A DNA stretch of 64,000 bases from Bacillus sp. E(2018) (GCF_005503015.1 NZ_SCOL01000001.1:558001-622000), one strand, 5' to 3'. Positions 9,475 through 20,131 are shown, numbered from the stretch's first letter. The notes: generated by a model not told the origin, from the sequence alone. Translations and numbers: made by a program.

Positions 9475-10764
9475 ATGATGTATAAGGATTTACTTCGGCG
9501 AATGATCGGCGTTATTCTCCTTGGAAGTTTAGTGGGAATCGGTTTTTTGTCTCCTGTGCGAGAATATGTAGCACTGCCTGAATCGATTACCTTTTTTGAA
9601 GGACAGCATGTTTTACAAGCTCTTCCTGTTGGAACAAACATGAAGCAGGAAGGAACAAACATTTATACGACCGCAATGGAAAGCGAACATAAAGTTTCGA
9701 TACAAGCCAAAACAAACGGTGATAGTATGGCAACCCTCGAAGCAGCAAGTTTTCCCATCAAGAAGATGAATGTAAAAGTTTTATCTGATCTAAAGGTTGT
9801 ACCTGGTGGACAATCAATAGGAGTGAAATTAAATACTCTTGGGGTACTGATCGTCGGACATCACCTTGTAAATACAACAGCAGGAAAACAATCTCCAGGT
9901 GAAATTGCCGATATTCAAGTAGGAGATATTATTACCAAAATTAACGGAAAAAATATTAAAAAAATGGGAGATGTAAGCCCATTTGTTAAAAAGTCTGGGG
10001 AAACTCGAAATCCTTTAGATGTAACCATCATTCGTGATGGTAAAACGTTTCATAAAACACTTACTCCTTTGCAGGACAAGAATGATCAGTCTTATCGCAT
10101 TGGACTATATATTCGTGACTCAGCAGCGGGTGTAGGAACACTTACCTTTTTTGACCCAGCATCATTTAAATATGGGGCACTCGGTCATGTTATTTCAGAT
10201 ATGGATACGAAAAAGCCAATCAAGGTAAACAATGGGGAAATCCTTGGATCTACAGTAACTTCCATAGAAAAAGGATCTAACGGTCATCCTGGAGAAAAGC
10301 TAGCGCGTTTTTCCAACGATCAAAGAGTTTTAGGGGACATTTCAAAAAATAGCCCTTTTGGAATTTTCGGAAAATTAAACAATGAATTATCGAATGGGGA
10401 CTGGAATAAACCATTACCAATCGCTCTTTCACATCAGGTAAAAGAAGGTCCGGCAAAGATTTTGACTGTCGTTAACGGGTCGAAGGTTCGAGAGTTCGAT
10501 GTTGATGTCGTAAGCTCTGTTCCGCAAAAGTTTCCGGCTACAAAGGGCATGGTCATCAAGATTACAGATCCCGAGCTTTTGAAAATTACCGGTGGAATCG
10601 TTCAAGGGATGAGCGGCAGTCCGATTATTCAGAACGGACGAATCATTGGAGCAGTTACGCACGTGTTTGTAAATGACCCAACTTCAGGGTATGGCGTTCA
10701 TATCGAGTGGATGCTTGATGAAGCTGGTGTAAATATCTATAAAGATGCAAAGCAAGCGAGTTAA
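9475..10764 (+). CDS. spoIVB: SpoIVB sporulation serine peptidase
   Basis: SpoIVB is made in the forespore and secreted into the intermembrane space, where it cleaves SpoIVFA and so triggers pro-sigma-K processing in the mother cell. The 429-residue protein has an N-terminal membrane anchor (about residues 11-28, [14 protein letters not shown]), a PDZ domain (about 115-200, with [17 protein letters not shown]), and the S55 peptidase domain with GMSGSPI, whose catalytic serine is residue 380. GAGGAG lies five bases before the ATG at 9475; the ATG at 9478 is equally possible. It is followed by its own terminator and then by spo0A, the usual order. Confidence 0.96.
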   Translation: MMYKDLLRRMIGVILLGSLVGIGFLSPVREYVALPESITFFEGQHVLQALPVGTNMKQEGTNIYTTAMESEHKVSIQAKTNGDSMATLEAASFPIKKMNVKVLSDLKVVPGGQSIGVKLNTLGVLIVGHHLVNTTAGKQSPGEIADIQVGDIITKINGKNIKKMGDVSPFVKKSGETRNPLDVTIIRDGKTFHKTLTPLQDKNDQSYRIGLYIRDSAAGVGTLTFFDPASFKYGALGHVISDMDTKKPIKVNNGEILGSTVTSIEKGSNGHPGEKLARFSNDQRVLGDISKNSPFGIFGKLNNELSNGDWNKPLPIALSHQVKEGPAKILTVVNGSKVREFDVDVVSSVPQKFPATKGMVIKITDPELLKITGGIVQGMSGSPIIQNGRIIGAVTHVFVNDPTSGYGVHIEWMLDEAGVNIYKDAKQAS

Positions 10765-10772
10765 CATTTTTT

Positions 10773-10804
10773 GAAACCGGTTGAAATCTCACCGGTTTTT
10801 TTAT
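10773..10804 (+). terminator. Rho-independent terminator after spoIVB
   Basis: AACCGG and CCGGTT form a short stem around TTGAAATCTCA, followed by a run of Ts. It lies directly after spoIVB, so spo0A needs its own promoter. Confidence 0.75.
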
Positions 10805-10861
10805 TTTGAACACATAAGCAGAAATTGGTGATAAATTTGTTTTTCATTATTTTAGATAATT

Positions 10862-10890
10862 TAGACAATCCTATGAAAATTTTGTATAAT
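10862..10890 (+). promoter_or_regulatory. Candidate vegetative promoter of spo0A
   Basis: TAGACA (10862-10867) and a perfect TATAAT (10885-10890) are 17 bases apart, about 200 bases before the spo0A start. This matches the known arrangement of a vegetative sigma-A promoter upstream of a sporulation-specific sigma-H promoter. I could not find a clean sigma-H promoter. Confidence 0.6.
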
Positions 10891-10907
10891 GAGGGATATA
10901 AAGAAAA

Positions 10908-10946
10908 TTCGACAAAAATGCTTCTCGGAATATAATAACTGTCGAA
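10908..10946 (+). promoter_or_regulatory. Pair of 0A boxes upstream of spo0A
   Basis: TTCGACA at 10908-10914, the reverse complement of TGTCGAA, and TGTCGAA at 10940-10946 are both exact 0A boxes in opposite orientation, 25 bases apart. Spo0A~P binds this 7-mer. Their place just downstream of the vegetative promoter suggests repression of that promoter and autoregulated switching, as in B. subtilis. Confidence 0.75.
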
Positions 10947-11092
10947 ATTCAAAGTAAATTGAAGAAAACAGCTCCATCTGCTACAAAAACAAAATAATTT
11001 TAAAAAATTTAAAACAAAATAAAGGGATTTAAGATTTATTGTTGAAATGTTACATTGGGAAAAACAAGAAATTGTTGGATGGGGAGGAAATA

Positions 11093-11899
11093 ATGGTGCA
11101 AAAAATTAAAGTTTGTCTAGCTGATGATAACCGTGAACTAATTAGTCTTTTGAGGGAGTATCTTTCAAGTCAAGATGATATGGAGGTAATTGGGGTAGCT
11201 TACAACGGTCAAGAATGTTTGTCCGTTTTAGAGAATAAAGATCCTGATGTTTTAGTTCTTGATATTATCATGCCTCATTTAGATGGATTAGCTGTGCTGG
11301 AGAAAATCAGATCTAGCGATGATCTGCCGCAGCCGAATGTTATCATGTTAACGGCGTTTGGTCAGGAAGATGTAACGAAAAAAGCCGTAGACCTTGGTGC
11401 ATCATACTTTATCTTAAAGCCATTCGATATGGACAACCTTGCGAGTCAGATCCGTCAGATCTGTGGAGCAGAAAAATCAACTGTTCAACGTGCGTCCGGA
11501 AATAATCGAAATAACTTCCAATCTACAATTAACAATAAACCACGCAATCTGGATGCAAGTATCACAAGTATCATTCACGAGATTGGGGTCCCTGCTCATA
11601 TTAAGGGGTACATGTACTTAAGAGAAGCAATCTCTATGGTATACAATGATATTGAACTATTAGGATCGATCACAAAAGTTCTTTATCCAGATATCGCAAA
11701 GAAATTCAATACCACTTCTAGCCGAGTTGAACGAGCTATACGTCATGCGATTGAAGTAGCATGGAGCCGTGGAAACATCGACAGCATTTCATCCTTGTTT
11801 GGCTATACAGTATCCATGTCAAAAGCGAAGCCTACGAATTCAGAATTCATCGCGATGGTCGCTGATAAGCTAAGAATTGAACATAAAGTTATGGCATAA
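11093..11899 (+). CDS. spo0A: Sporulation master regulator Spo0A
   Basis: Spo0A is the response regulator at the end of the sporulation phosphorelay. The receiver domain (residues 1-125) has acidic residues D11 and D12, the phospho-acceptor D57 in [10 protein letters not shown], and the conserved lysine in FILKPF. A variable linker precedes the DNA-binding domain with [37 protein letters not shown] and the C-terminal FGYTVS. I chose the ATG at 11093 after GGGGAGG, giving 268 residues; the frame stays open 54 bases upstream but that part is not family-like. Confidence 0.97.
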   Translation: MVQKIKVCLADDNRELISLLREYLSSQDDMEVIGVAYNGQECLSVLENKDPDVLVLDIIMPHLDGLAVLEKIRSSDDLPQPNVIMLTAFGQEDVTKKAVDLGASYFILKPFDMDNLASQIRQICGAEKSTVQRASGNNRNNFQSTINNKPRNLDASITSIIHEIGVPAHIKGYMYLREAISMVYNDIELLGSITKVLYPDIAKKFNTTSSRVERAIRHAIEVAWSRGNIDSISSLFGYTVSMSKAKPTNSEFIAMVADKLRIEHKVMA

Positions 11900-11916
11900 A
11901 TACTTACCTATAAAAA

Positions 11917-11951
11917 ATAACCATCTCTCTTAATGAGGTGGTTATTTTTTT
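11917..11951. terminator. Bidirectional terminator between spo0A and the DUF2627 gene
   Basis: AATAACCATCTC and GAGGTGGTTATT form a stem with A-rich sequence before it and TTTTTTT after it. It can therefore end transcription of spo0A on the + strand and of the facing small gene on the - strand. Confidence 0.8.
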
Positions 11952-12178
11952 CTGTATTTTAACTGTACTTTATTTCTTTTACGGTCTCTATAAAAGATGA
12001 ATCCGCCTACAAAAGCTAACCCTGCTAAGAAACTCAGTAAACCTGCGATAAACTGTAGCCATAAGTATGGAAACGGGAATTGTAAAACTCCGAATAACGT
12101 GTCTCTCATCCATTTAATGCCCATTACAGCCATGATCCCAGGTATTAACACGATCACTAGTGCCGCATATCTACTCAT
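11942..12178 (-). CDS. yqzF: DUF2627 small membrane protein (YqzF-like)
   Basis: A 78-residue protein with two hydrophobic segments (about residues 5-22 and 41-62) and a strongly basic C-terminus ending KYRKK. MRDTLFG after the first segment and the overall size match the DUF2627 family, whose B. subtilis member YqzF lies next to bkdR as here. I chose the ATG at 12178, which aligns with that family. A GTG at 12190 is directly adjacent to the ribosome site GAGGAG and so is too close. The function is unknown. It is transcribed away from bkdR. Confidence 0.8.
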   Translation of the reverse strand: MSRYAALVIVLIPGIMAVMGIKWMRDTLFGVLQFPFPYLWLQFIAGLLSFLAGLAFVGGFIFYRDRKRNKVQLKYRKK

Positions 12179-12320
12179 GAAGAATTTCACTCCTCTACTC
12201 GTCTTATTTTACATAAAGTTAAAATTTTTGTCGATGCAAAATAAGTTTGCAAACCCTTTCATAGTGAGCTATGATAAAAATGTGAAAAAAATTGCATGTT
12301 ATAATATAAAGGTGGGCTAA

Positions 12321-14381
12321 TTGTTGCAAAGGATCGTATTGTTGGCAACGCAAGAAGAAATTGAATTGGTTCAAAAGATCAATCAGTCCGAACTTTTTGA
12401 ACTTGCAGCTATCTTTCAAGAACCTCTTCAATCGTTGCCGGCCAAATTAGATAACACTCCGGTTTTTACATATTCATCCGCACCAAATGAAGAGATAGAC
12501 GTTATTGTTTATTCAGATTCACTTAAAGAAAGCGCAGATTGGTTATGTGAACACAAATATCCTATGTCAGGAAAATTGACTACAACTCAGTTTCAATTTG
12601 TGTTAACCATATCTGACGAAACAAAAAATAAAAAAGACATTAACCATCTGCAACAACTCAAAACAATTTTAGATAATACACATGATGGCATGATCGTGAT
12701 CGATCAAGATTTAACGATCACTATATTTAACAAGAGTGCTGAGAAAATGACAGGATTATCGAAAGAGCAAGTTATCGGTAAATCCATTTTAGAAGTGATG
12801 CCTAATAGTCAGCTTCCGAGAGTTATGGACTCAGGCATTGAAGAAGTAAATCAAGAACAAATGTTAGCGAATGGCACTAAAATCTATACAACAAGAACAC
12901 CTATTCTAAATAACAAAGGTCGAAAGCTTGGTGCATTTGCTGTTTTTAAAGATATTACAGAAATCGTGGATCTGGCAGAAGAAGTAACAAATTTAAAAAG
13001 CATACAAACGATGTTAAGATCTATTATCCAATCTTCTGAAGAAGCCATATCGGTTGTTGATGAAGAAGGCAAAGGGATTATGATCAATCCTGCTTATACG
13101 AGGCTCACGGGGTACACAGCCGAGCAAGTAATTGGAAAACCTGCAACAACGGATATATCCGAAGGTGAGAGTATTCACATGCAGGTTCTTAAAACACGAA
13201 AACCTGTAAGAGGTGCTCGATTACGAGTTGGGCCAAACCGCAAAGATGTGATCGTTAACGTTGCGCCTGTTATTGTAGATGGTCTCTTAAAAGGCAGTGT
13301 AGGTGTTATTCACGATGTATCAGAAATAAAAGGACTTACAGAAGAACTGAATCGTGCAAGACAGATCATTCGGACACTTGAAGCCAAATATTCGTTCGAA
13401 GATATTATTGGATCGTCAGAAGAGATGAGTTTTGCGATCGATCAGGCAAAGCTTGCAGCTTCTACTCCAGCAACCGTTTTGCTGCGTGGTGAATCTGGAA
13501 CAGGAAAAGAGCTTTTTGCTCATGCGATACATAATGCGAGCAGCAGGAAGTTTAATAAGTTTATACGCGTCAATTGCGCAGCGTTATCTGAATCTTTATT
13601 AGAGAGTGAATTGTTTGGCTATGAAGAAGGAGCTTTTTCAGGTGCGTTAAGAGGTGGAAAAAGAGGGCTCTTTGAAGAGTCGAACGGTGGAAGCATCTTC
13701 TTAGATGAAGTAGGTGAGTTGTCTCAGAATACACAAGCCAAACTATTGCGTGTTCTGCAAGAGAATGAAATCAGACGTGTTGGTGGGACAAAAGCGATTC
13801 CGATCAATGTGCGTGTGATCGCCGCAACCAATGTTAACCTTGAAAAAATGATCGCGGATGGTACGTTTAGGCAGGATTTATACTACAGACTCAACAGGAT
13901 GCCAATTTATATCCCGCCATTAAGAGCGAGAAATCATGATATTTTGCTTTTAGCATATCACCTTCTGCAGAAGTTAAATCAAGACTATGGAAGAAACATT
14001 GATTTTATTAGCAAGGATGCGGAAGAGTTTTTATTAGCGTATCATTGGCCGGGAAATGTTAGAGAGCTTGAAAACGTATTAGGCAGAGCGATCATCCACA
14101 TGAGTCATACTGATTCACAGATCAATCGAAGTCATATTTCGCTGTTATCTATAGAACCATCGAATAAAGAGGACGTCCATCAGAAAGATATGACCGAAAC
14201 TACCGATGATGCTAAGACTTTAGCTGAACAAATCGATGCGTTTGAAAAACGCATTTTAACAGAAGCTATAGAGAGGTTTCGCGGCAATAAGACAAAAACA
14301 GCTAAATCGCTAGGTATCTCACTTAGAAATTTTTACTATAAATTAGAAAAGTATAATCTGGATGAAAAACTGCGCAAATAA
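12321..14381 (+). CDS. bkdR: Sigma-54-dependent activator BkdR
   Basis: BkdR activates the branched-chain keto acid operon together with sigma-54 (SigL). The 686-residue protein has two PAS sensor domains (about residues 110-220 and 235-340), a sigma-54 AAA+ domain with Walker A GESGTGKE at 390-397 and GAFSGA at 437-442, and a C-terminal Fis-type helix-turn-helix ([20 protein letters not shown]). GAFSGA is an accepted variant of the GAFTGA loop that contacts sigma-54. Translation starts at one of two adjacent TTG codons (12321 or 12324) after AAGGTGG. The target promoter lies directly downstream. Confidence 0.95.
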   Translation: MLQRIVLLATQEEIELVQKINQSELFELAAIFQEPLQSLPAKLDNTPVFTYSSAPNEEIDVIVYSDSLKESADWLCEHKYPMSGKLTTTQFQFVLTISDETKNKKDINHLQQLKTILDNTHDGMIVIDQDLTITIFNKSAEKMTGLSKEQVIGKSILEVMPNSQLPRVMDSGIEEVNQEQMLANGTKIYTTRTPILNNKGRKLGAFAVFKDITEIVDLAEEVTNLKSIQTMLRSIIQSSEEAISVVDEEGKGIMINPAYTRLTGYTAEQVIGKPATTDISEGESIHMQVLKTRKPVRGARLRVGPNRKDVIVNVAPVIVDGLLKGSVGVIHDVSEIKGLTEELNRARQIIRTLEAKYSFEDIIGSSEEMSFAIDQAKLAASTPATVLLRGESGTGKELFAHAIHNASSRKFNKFIRVNCAALSESLLESELFGYEEGAFSGALRGGKRGLFEESNGGSIFLDEVGELSQNTQAKLLRVLQENEIRRVGGTKAIPINVRVIAATNVNLEKMIADGTFRQDLYYRLNRMPIYIPPLRARNHDILLLAYHLLQKLNQDYGRNIDFISKDAEEFLLAYHWPGNVRELENVLGRAIIHMSHTDSQINRSHISLLSIEPSNKEDVHQKDMTETTDDAKTLAEQIDAFEKRILTEAIERFRGNKTKTAKSLGISLRNFYYKLEKYNLDEKLRK

Positions 14382-14386
14382 TTTCA

Positions 14387-14421
14387 TGCAAATTATTGCA
14401 AAGTATTTGCATTTTATTGCA
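14387..14421 (+). promoter_or_regulatory. Candidate BkdR enhancer upstream of ptb
   Basis: TGCAAAT (14387-14393) and ATTTGCA (14405-14411) form an 18+7-base inverted arrangement with an 11-base gap. TATTGCA occurs at 14394-14400 and again at 14415-14421. The cluster begins six bases after the bkdR stop and lies about 45-75 bases before the sigma-54 promoter, where a sigma-54 activator should bind. The assignment to BkdR is inferred from position and symmetry. Confidence 0.55.
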
Positions 14422-14462
14422 TAGTTAAATCGTGAAATCCACTTTTCAAACACATTTAATCG

Positions 14463-14480
14463 TTGGCATGAAAATTGCAT
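14463..14480 (+). promoter_or_regulatory. Sigma-54 (-24/-12) promoter of the bkd operon
   Basis: TTGGCATGAAAATTGCAT matches the sigma-54 consensus TGGCAC-N5-TTGCA with one change. The invariant GG (14465-14466) and GC (14477-14478) are exactly ten bases apart. The ptb start codon lies 33 bases downstream with AGGGGGG before it. A BkdR-type activator gene directly upstream strongly supports the call. Confidence 0.88.
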
Positions 14481-14512
14481 AGTTAATAAAGCGGTTAACA
14501 AGGGGGGATAGC

Positions 14513-15418
14513 ATGCGTTTACAAAACTTGGTGAGCCAAGCCAAAAATCAACAAGAGAAACCAGTCATCGCAGTGGCAGAAGCTGGGGATCAGGAGGTTT
14601 TGGAAAGCATACTGAAATCATATAAAGAGGGGCTCGCCCATTTTATTCTGTTTGGAAACGGTGACAAAATTTCTGATTGGTTAGACAGAAATGCAGATGT
14701 TCCGTTGGATGGAATAAAAATTGTACCTTCAGATACAGCTTCGGCTGCATTAAAGGCGGTAAAAGCTGTACATGATGGAGACGCTGATATTTTGATGAAA
14801 GGGCTCATCTCAACGTCTTCTCTTTTAAAAGCAGTCCTTAATAAAGAATTTGGTCTCCGTACAGGCAAAGTGCTATCACATGTTGCTGCATTTGAAGTAG
14901 AAGGATTTGAAAAGTTAATCTTTATTACAGATGCTGCCATGAACATAGAGCCTGACCTTAATCAAAAAGTACAGATTCTACAAAATGCTATCGATTTTGC
15001 GGTTCGAACAGGTGTAGATGTTCCAAAAGCTGCTGTGCTTGCTGCTGTAGAGAATGTAAATCCTGCTATGCAGGCCACATTGGATGCAGCGAGTCTAACG
15101 GTTATGAATCTTAGAAATCAAATCAAGGGCGGCATCGTTGAAGGTCCTTTGGCTTTAGATAATGCCATATCGAAGGAAGCTGCAGCTCAAAAAGGAATCA
15201 CAGGGAGTGTAGCAGGGAATGCAGACATCCTTCTTGTTCCAACTATTGAAACAGGAAATGTTTTGTATAAATCGCTGATTTATTTTGCTCGTGCAAAAGT
15301 TGGAGCTGTGATCTGTGGTGCTAAAGCGCCGATCGTCTTAACATCTAGAGCTGATTCAGCAGAAAGTAAATATTATTCTATCGCTTTAGCTGTAAACTCA
15401 GTCATCACTGATAATTAA
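14513..15418 (+). CDS. ptb: Phosphate butyryltransferase
   Basis: Ptb exchanges the CoA of butyryl-CoA or branched acyl-CoAs for phosphate; Buk then makes ATP from the product. The 301-residue protein belongs to the phosphate acetyl/butyryl transferase family and shows DILMKGLISTSSLLKAVL, FITDAAMNIEPDL and the C-terminal KVGAVICGAKAPIVLTSRAD. It is the first gene of the sigma-54-driven operon, with AGGGGGG before its ATG, and is followed after 19 bases by bcd. Here it most likely works on isovaleryl-, isobutyryl- and 2-methylbutyryl-CoA made by the BKDH complex. Confidence 0.95.
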   Translation: MRLQNLVSQAKNQQEKPVIAVAEAGDQEVLESILKSYKEGLAHFILFGNGDKISDWLDRNADVPLDGIKIVPSDTASAALKAVKAVHDGDADILMKGLISTSSLLKAVLNKEFGLRTGKVLSHVAAFEVEGFEKLIFITDAAMNIEPDLNQKVQILQNAIDFAVRTGVDVPKAAVLAAVENVNPAMQATLDAASLTVMNLRNQIKGGIVEGPLALDNAISKEAAAQKGITGSVAGNADILLVPTIETGNVLYKSLIYFARAKVGAVICGAKAPIVLTSRADSAESKYYSIALAVNSVITDN

Positions 15419-15437
15419 ACCTTAGGAGGAAAACACA

Positions 15438-16538
15438 ATGGAAATTTTTAAATATATGGAAACTTACGATTATGAGCAAATGGTGATTTGCCAAGATAAA
15501 CAATCTGGTCTAAAAGCAATTATCTGTATTCACGATACAACACTTGGACCTGCACTAGGTGGAACAAGAATGTGGACGTATGAAACAGAAGATGCAGCGA
15601 TTGAAGATGCACTTAGACTAGCTAAAGGGATGACGTATAAGAATGCAGCGGCAGGATTAAATCTTGGTGGCGGAAAAACCGTAATTATCGGTGATCCTAA
15701 GAAAGACAAGAATGAAGAAATGTTCCGTGCGTTTGGTCGTTATATCCAAGGACTTAACGGACGTTATATTACAGCGGAAGATGTAGGTACGACGGTTGAA
15801 GACATGGACCTTATCTACCAAGAAACACAGTTTGTAACGGGTGTATCACCTGCTTTCGGTTCAAGCGGTAATCCATCTCCAGTAACGGCTTACGGTGTAT
15901 ACCGTGGTATGAAAGCGGCAGCAATGGAAGCGTTTGGTACAGATTCTCTCGAAGGAAAAGTTATCGCTGTTCAAGGTGTTGGACATGTTGCTTACACTCT
16001 ATGTAAACACCTTCATGAAGAAGGCGCATCATTGATTGTTACAGATATCAATAAAGAAGCTGTACAACGTGCTGTAGAAGATTTTGGTGCAAAAGCTGTT
16101 GAAATCGATGAGATCTACAGCGTAGATTGCGATATCTTCGCTCCATGTGCACTAGGAGCTATTATTAACGACGATACGATTCCACAGATCAAAGCTAAAG
16201 TTATTGCAGGAGCTGCTAACAACCAACTGAAAGAAACGCGTCACGGTGATGCGATTCATGAGATGGGAATCGTTTATGCACCGGATTATGTAATTAACGC
16301 TGGTGGAGTAATCAATGTAGCTGATGAGCTTAACGGCTATAACCGTGATCGTGCCATGAAAAAAGTAGAAACGATCTATGACAACATTGCGAGCGTTATC
16401 GAAATCTCAAAACGTGATAACATTCCGACTTATCTTGCAGCAGATCGCCTTGCAGAAGAGCGTATTGAACGCATGAGAATGTCTAGAAGTCAGTTCTTAT
16501 TAAACGAAAGACATATCCTGTCTAACCGATCTCGTTAA
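15438..16538 (+). CDS. bcd: Leucine (branched-chain amino acid) dehydrogenase
   Basis: This 366-residue NAD-dependent enzyme deaminates leucine, isoleucine and valine to their 2-keto acids, the substrates of the BKDH complex later in this operon. The catalytic lysine region is [16 protein letters not shown], the glycine-rich turn of the Rossmann domain is [11 protein letters not shown], and [11 protein letters not shown] lies in the C-terminal part. The ATG at 15438 follows TAGGAGG. The length agrees with B. subtilis Bcd (YqiT). Expression should follow BkdR and sigma-54. Confidence 0.96.
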   Translation: MEIFKYMETYDYEQMVICQDKQSGLKAIICIHDTTLGPALGGTRMWTYETEDAAIEDALRLAKGMTYKNAAAGLNLGGGKTVIIGDPKKDKNEEMFRAFGRYIQGLNGRYITAEDVGTTVEDMDLIYQETQFVTGVSPAFGSSGNPSPVTAYGVYRGMKAAAMEAFGTDSLEGKVIAVQGVGHVAYTLCKHLHEEGASLIVTDINKEAVQRAVEDFGAKAVEIDEIYSVDCDIFAPCALGAIINDDTIPQIKAKVIAGAANNQLKETRHGDAIHEMGIVYAPDYVINAGGVINVADELNGYNRDRAMKKVETIYDNIASVIEISKRDNIPTYLAADRLAEERIERMRMSRSQFLLNERHILSNRSR

Positions 16539-16565
16539 GAGTTCGTATCAATGGAGGTTTGAAAC

Positions 16566-17678
16566 GTGCATCAAAAAGAATTTCGCATACTAGTGATCAA
16601 TCCGGGGTCAACCTCTACTAAGATTGGTATTTTCGATAACGAACGGCCAGTATTTGAAAAAACGATTCGTCATGATACAGAAACTATCCATTCGTTTGAT
16701 TCTGTTATTGATCAGTACACTTTTAGAAAAGAAACGATCTTAGAAGCTCTAGACTACGAAGGCATTAATATTTCAAAGCTTAGTTGTGTGGTCGGCCGCG
16801 GCGGTTTGTTAAGACCGATTGAAGGCGGTACATACAGCGTTAATGAACCGATGCTCAAAGATTTGAAAAATGGTTACGCAGGTGAACATGCTTCGAATCT
16901 AGGTGGTATTTTGGCATTCGAAATAGCAGAAGGTTTGAATATTCCTTCTTTTATTGTAGATCCAGTAGTTGTTGATGAGATGGATGAGATCGCAAGAATT
17001 TCGGGTGTACCTGAAATGGAAAGAAAGAGTATTTTTCACGCGCTAAATCAAAAGGCTGTTGCACGACGTGTAGCGAAACAGTTGAATAAATCTTACGAAG
17101 CTTTACGGCTCATTGTCGTTCATATGGGTGGAGGAATCACGGTAGGTGTCCACAAGGATGGCAGAGTGATCGATGTAAATAACGGACTGCATGGAGAGGG
17201 ACCTTTCTCTCCTGAACGTGCAGGTACAGTTCCGATAGGTGATTTGGTTTCACTCTGCTTCTCTGGTGAATATTACGCAGAAGAAGTGATGAAGAAGCTT
17301 GTTGGCCAAGGTGGTCTTGTGGCTTACTTGGGAACAAACGATGCAAGAACCGTTGAAGAAAGAATAGAGAACGGTGACAAAAAAGCCGAGCTTATCTATG
17401 ACGCAATGGCTTATCAAGTCGCAAAAGAGATCGGATCAGCAAGTACGGTTCTTTTTGGACAAGTTGATGCAATCATCTTAACAGGCGGTCTCGCTTTCGG
17501 AAAAGAATTTGTTAAGAAAATAACAGACCGAGTTGAATGGATTTCTGATTGTATCATTCAGCCGGGAGAGAATGAGCTTCAAGCGTTAGCTGAAGGTGGC
17601 CTTCGTGTACTAAGAGAAGAAGAAACAGCAAAAGTTTACCCTGGCGGAAAAACCATTGCTAGAGTGTCACTGGATTAA
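16566..17678 (+). CDS. buk: Butyrate kinase
   Basis: Buk transfers phosphate from (branched) butyryl phosphate to ADP, giving ATP and the free acid. It belongs to the acetate kinase/ASKHA fold family: an N-terminal [15 protein letters not shown] phosphate-binding loop, [18 protein letters not shown] in the middle, and [13 protein letters not shown] near the C-terminus. Translation starts at GTG 16566 after GGAGG; the product is 370 residues. Together with Ptb it forms a two-step energy-conserving route for branched short-chain acids, which also serve as precursors for branched membrane fatty acids. Confidence 0.95.
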   Translation: MHQKEFRILVINPGSTSTKIGIFDNERPVFEKTIRHDTETIHSFDSVIDQYTFRKETILEALDYEGINISKLSCVVGRGGLLRPIEGGTYSVNEPMLKDLKNGYAGEHASNLGGILAFEIAEGLNIPSFIVDPVVVDEMDEIARISGVPEMERKSIFHALNQKAVARRVAKQLNKSYEALRLIVVHMGGGITVGVHKDGRVIDVNNGLHGEGPFSPERAGTVPIGDLVSLCFSGEYYAEEVMKKLVGQGGLVAYLGTNDARTVEERIENGDKKAELIYDAMAYQVAKEIGSASTVLFGQVDAIILTGGLAFGKEFVKKITDRVEWISDCIIQPGENELQALAEGGLRVLREEETAKVYPGGKTIARVSLD

Positions 17679-17703
17679 CTAACAGCAAAAGGAGATATGA
17701 GCG

Positions 17704-19125
17704 ATGTCAAAAGACTTTGATTTGGTCATATTGGGCGGAGGGACTGGCGGCTATGTAGCTGCCATCCGAGCTGCTCAATTAGGAAAAACCGTTGCAGTAG
17801 TTGAAAAAGGAAAGCTTGGAGGTACTTGCTTACATAGAGGATGTATACCAAGTAAAGCGTTATTAAGAAGTGCTGAAGTATATAAAACTGCAAAAAAAGC
17901 TGCAGATTTTGGTGTTGAGATCGAAGGGCTTGGTTTGAACTTTTCCAAGATGCAAGAACGCAAGCAATCCATTGTAAATCAACTACATATGGGTGTGCAA
18001 AGCTTGATGAAAAAAGGAAAGATCGAAGTTTATGAAGGAATTGGTCGCATTCTTGGACCATCCATCTTTTCACCGATGCCAGGTACGATTTCAGTTGAGT
18101 TTAATGATGGTACAGAAAATGAGATTCTAATCCCGCAGAACGTTATTATTGCAACAGGATCTAGACCACGATCGTTACCAGGGTTAGAGATTGACGGTGA
18201 TCTAGTTATGTCTAGTGATGAAGCATTAGAGATGAGTTCTTTGCCAGCATCAATCATCATCGTCGGTGGTGGAGTAATCGGGATTGAATGGGCTTCTATG
18301 CTCAATGATCTTGGAGTGGAAGTAACGGTACTAGAATATGCTGACAGAATCGTACCAACAGAAGACGAAGAAATTTCGAAAGAAGCAGCGCGTGTTCTTA
18401 AGAAAAAAGGCATCAAGCTCGTAACGAGTGCAAAAGTCCTTCCTGATACGTTAGAAAAAGGCGAAGGCGTGATGATTTCTGCTGAACATAAAGGCGAAAC
18501 CAAACAATTTAGTGCAGAGAAGATGCTTGTTTCTGTAGGCCGCATGGCGAACACAGAAGGAATCGGATTAGAAAACACCATCATAAAAGTTGAAAACGGA
18601 TACATTGAGACAAATGAATATTTCCAAACCGCAGAAAGTCACATCTATGCGATCGGAGATGTAATCGGAGGACTTCAGCTTGCGCATGTAGCATCCCACG
18701 AGGGAATCACGGCAGTAGAACACCTTTCTAACCTGAAACCTGAACCGATCAACTACGATAATATCTCGAAATGTATCTATTCAAGTCCAGAGATGGCAAG
18801 TGTCGGTCTTACGGAGAAACAAGCAAAAGACCAAGGCTTTAATGTAAAAGTCGGCAAGTTTCCTTTTAAAGCGATCGGAAAAGCTCTAGTTTATGGTGAG
18901 AGTGACGGGTTTGTAAAAATCGTTGCAAACAAAGACACTGATGATCTATTAGGTGTTCATATGATCGGACCTCATGTAACGGATATGATCTCTGAAGCCG
19001 GCTTAGCGAAAGTTTTAGACGCAACACCGTGGGAGATGGCTCATACCATCCATCCACATCCATCTCTATCAGAAGTATTTGGTGAAGCAGCATTAGCTGT
19101 TGAAGGAAAAGCGATCCATTTCTAA
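17704..19125 (+). CDS. lpdV: Dihydrolipoyl dehydrogenase, BKDH E3
   Basis: A 473-residue FAD-dependent E3 component that reoxidises the lipoyl groups of BKDH E2 with NAD+. FAD binding is shown by GGGTGGYVAAIRAAQ. The redox disulfide is GGTCLHRGCIPSKALL. The NAD-binding fold is IIIVGGGVIGIEWASML, and the dimer-interface catalytic pair is HTIHPHPSLSE. It sits between buk and bkdAA in the same operon, which marks it as the dedicated keto acid E3 rather than the pyruvate dehydrogenase E3. Confidence 0.96.
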   Translation: MSKDFDLVILGGGTGGYVAAIRAAQLGKTVAVVEKGKLGGTCLHRGCIPSKALLRSAEVYKTAKKAADFGVEIEGLGLNFSKMQERKQSIVNQLHMGVQSLMKKGKIEVYEGIGRILGPSIFSPMPGTISVEFNDGTENEILIPQNVIIATGSRPRSLPGLEIDGDLVMSSDEALEMSSLPASIIIVGGGVIGIEWASMLNDLGVEVTVLEYADRIVPTEDEEISKEAARVLKKKGIKLVTSAKVLPDTLEKGEGVMISAEHKGETKQFSAEKMLVSVGRMANTEGIGLENTIIKVENGYIETNEYFQTAESHIYAIGDVIGGLQLAHVASHEGITAVEHLSNLKPEPINYDNISKCIYSSPEMASVGLTEKQAKDQGFNVKVGKFPFKAIGKALVYGESDGFVKIVANKDTDDLLGVHMIGPHVTDMISEAGLAKVLDATPWEMAHTIHPHPSLSEVFGEAALAVEGKAIHF

Positions 19126-19138
19126 GGAGGTATAACAA

Positions 19139-20131
19139 ATGGCAGAATTACGTCATGAACAATTAGGTTTAACGAATAAAGATGTCATCCATATGTATAG
19201 AACGATGTTATTAGCAAGAAAAATTGACGAGCGTATGTGGCTGTTGAACCGCGCTGGGAAGATTCCTTTCGTTATTTCTTGTCAGGGGCAAGAAGCAGCA
19301 CAAGTTGGTGCAGCGATGGCGCTAGATAATGAAAAAGATTATGTGTTGCCGTATTATCGCGACATGGGTGTTGTTTTACAGTTTGGTATGACAGCGAAAG
19401 ATCTGATGCTCTCTGGCTTTGCAAAAGCAGAAGATCCTAACAGCGGCGGTCGCCAGATGCCAGGGCATTTTGGTTCTAAAAAGCTTCGTATCGTAACAGG
19501 TTCTTCGCCTGTAACGACTCAAGTTCCTCATGCTGTTGGAATCGCACTTGGCGGAAGAATGGAAGGCAAAGACTTAGTAACGTTCACTACGTTTGGTGAA
19601 GGATCTTCAAACCAGGGAGATTTCCATGAAGGAGCAAACTTTGCTTCTGTTCATAAACTTCCTGTTATCTTTATGTGTGAAAACAACAAATACGCAATCT
19701 CTGTTCCAATCTCTAAACAATTAGCTTGTGTGAACGTTTCTGACCGTGCGATCGGTTACGGTATGCCTGGTGTAACGGTAGATGGGAATGATCCACTAGC
19801 TGTTTATGAAGCGGTAAAAGAAGCTGCTGATCGCGGTCGACGCGGTGAAGGACCTACTTTAGTTGAGACAGTAGCGTACCGCTTAACGCCTCACTCATCT
19901 GATGATGATGATCGTGCCTACCGAACGCGTGAAGAGGTTGAAGAAGCAAAAGCAAAAGATCCGATTCATACATTTGCTGCGTACTTAAAAGAAAATGATA
20001 TCTTAACAGAAGAATTAGAAAAACAGATCACTGACGAGATTCAAAAAGAAGTGGATGAAGCTACAGATTATGCAGAGAACGCAAAATACGCTGATCCTGA
20101 AAGCGCACTTCTTCATGTATACGCAGAGTAA
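19139..20131 (+). CDS. bkdAA: BKDH E1 alpha subunit
   Basis: The E1 alpha subunit binds thiamine diphosphate and decarboxylates branched 2-keto acids. The TPP motif runs from GEGSSNQGDFHEGANFA to NNKYAISVP, and the phosphorylation-loop region shows RLTPHSSDDDDRAYR, typical of branched-chain E1 alpha. The 330-residue product follows lpdV after 13 bases with AAGGAGG before its ATG. It acts as an alpha2beta2 unit with BkdAB, encoded next. Confidence 0.96.
   Translation: MAELRHEQLGLTNKDVIHMYRTMLLARKIDERMWLLNRAGKIPFVISCQGQEAAQVGAAMALDNEKDYVLPYYRDMGVVLQFGMTAKDLMLSGFAKAEDPNSGGRQMPGHFGSKKLRIVTGSSPVTTQVPHAVGIALGGRMEGKDLVTFTTFGEGSSNQGDFHEGANFASVHKLPVIFMCENNKYAISVPISKQLACVNVSDRAIGYGMPGVTVDGNDPLAVYEAVKEAADRGRRGEGPTLVETVAYRLTPHSSDDDDRAYRTREEVEEAKAKDPIHTFAAYLKENDILTEELEKQITDEIQKEVDEATDYAENAKYADPESALLHVYAE

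Noticed and set aside
17726..18605. Several long - strand open frames opposite lpdV and other bkd genes
   Set aside because: They mirror the codon pattern of the true genes, have no ribosome sites, and encode low-complexity or Ser/Leu-rich peptides.
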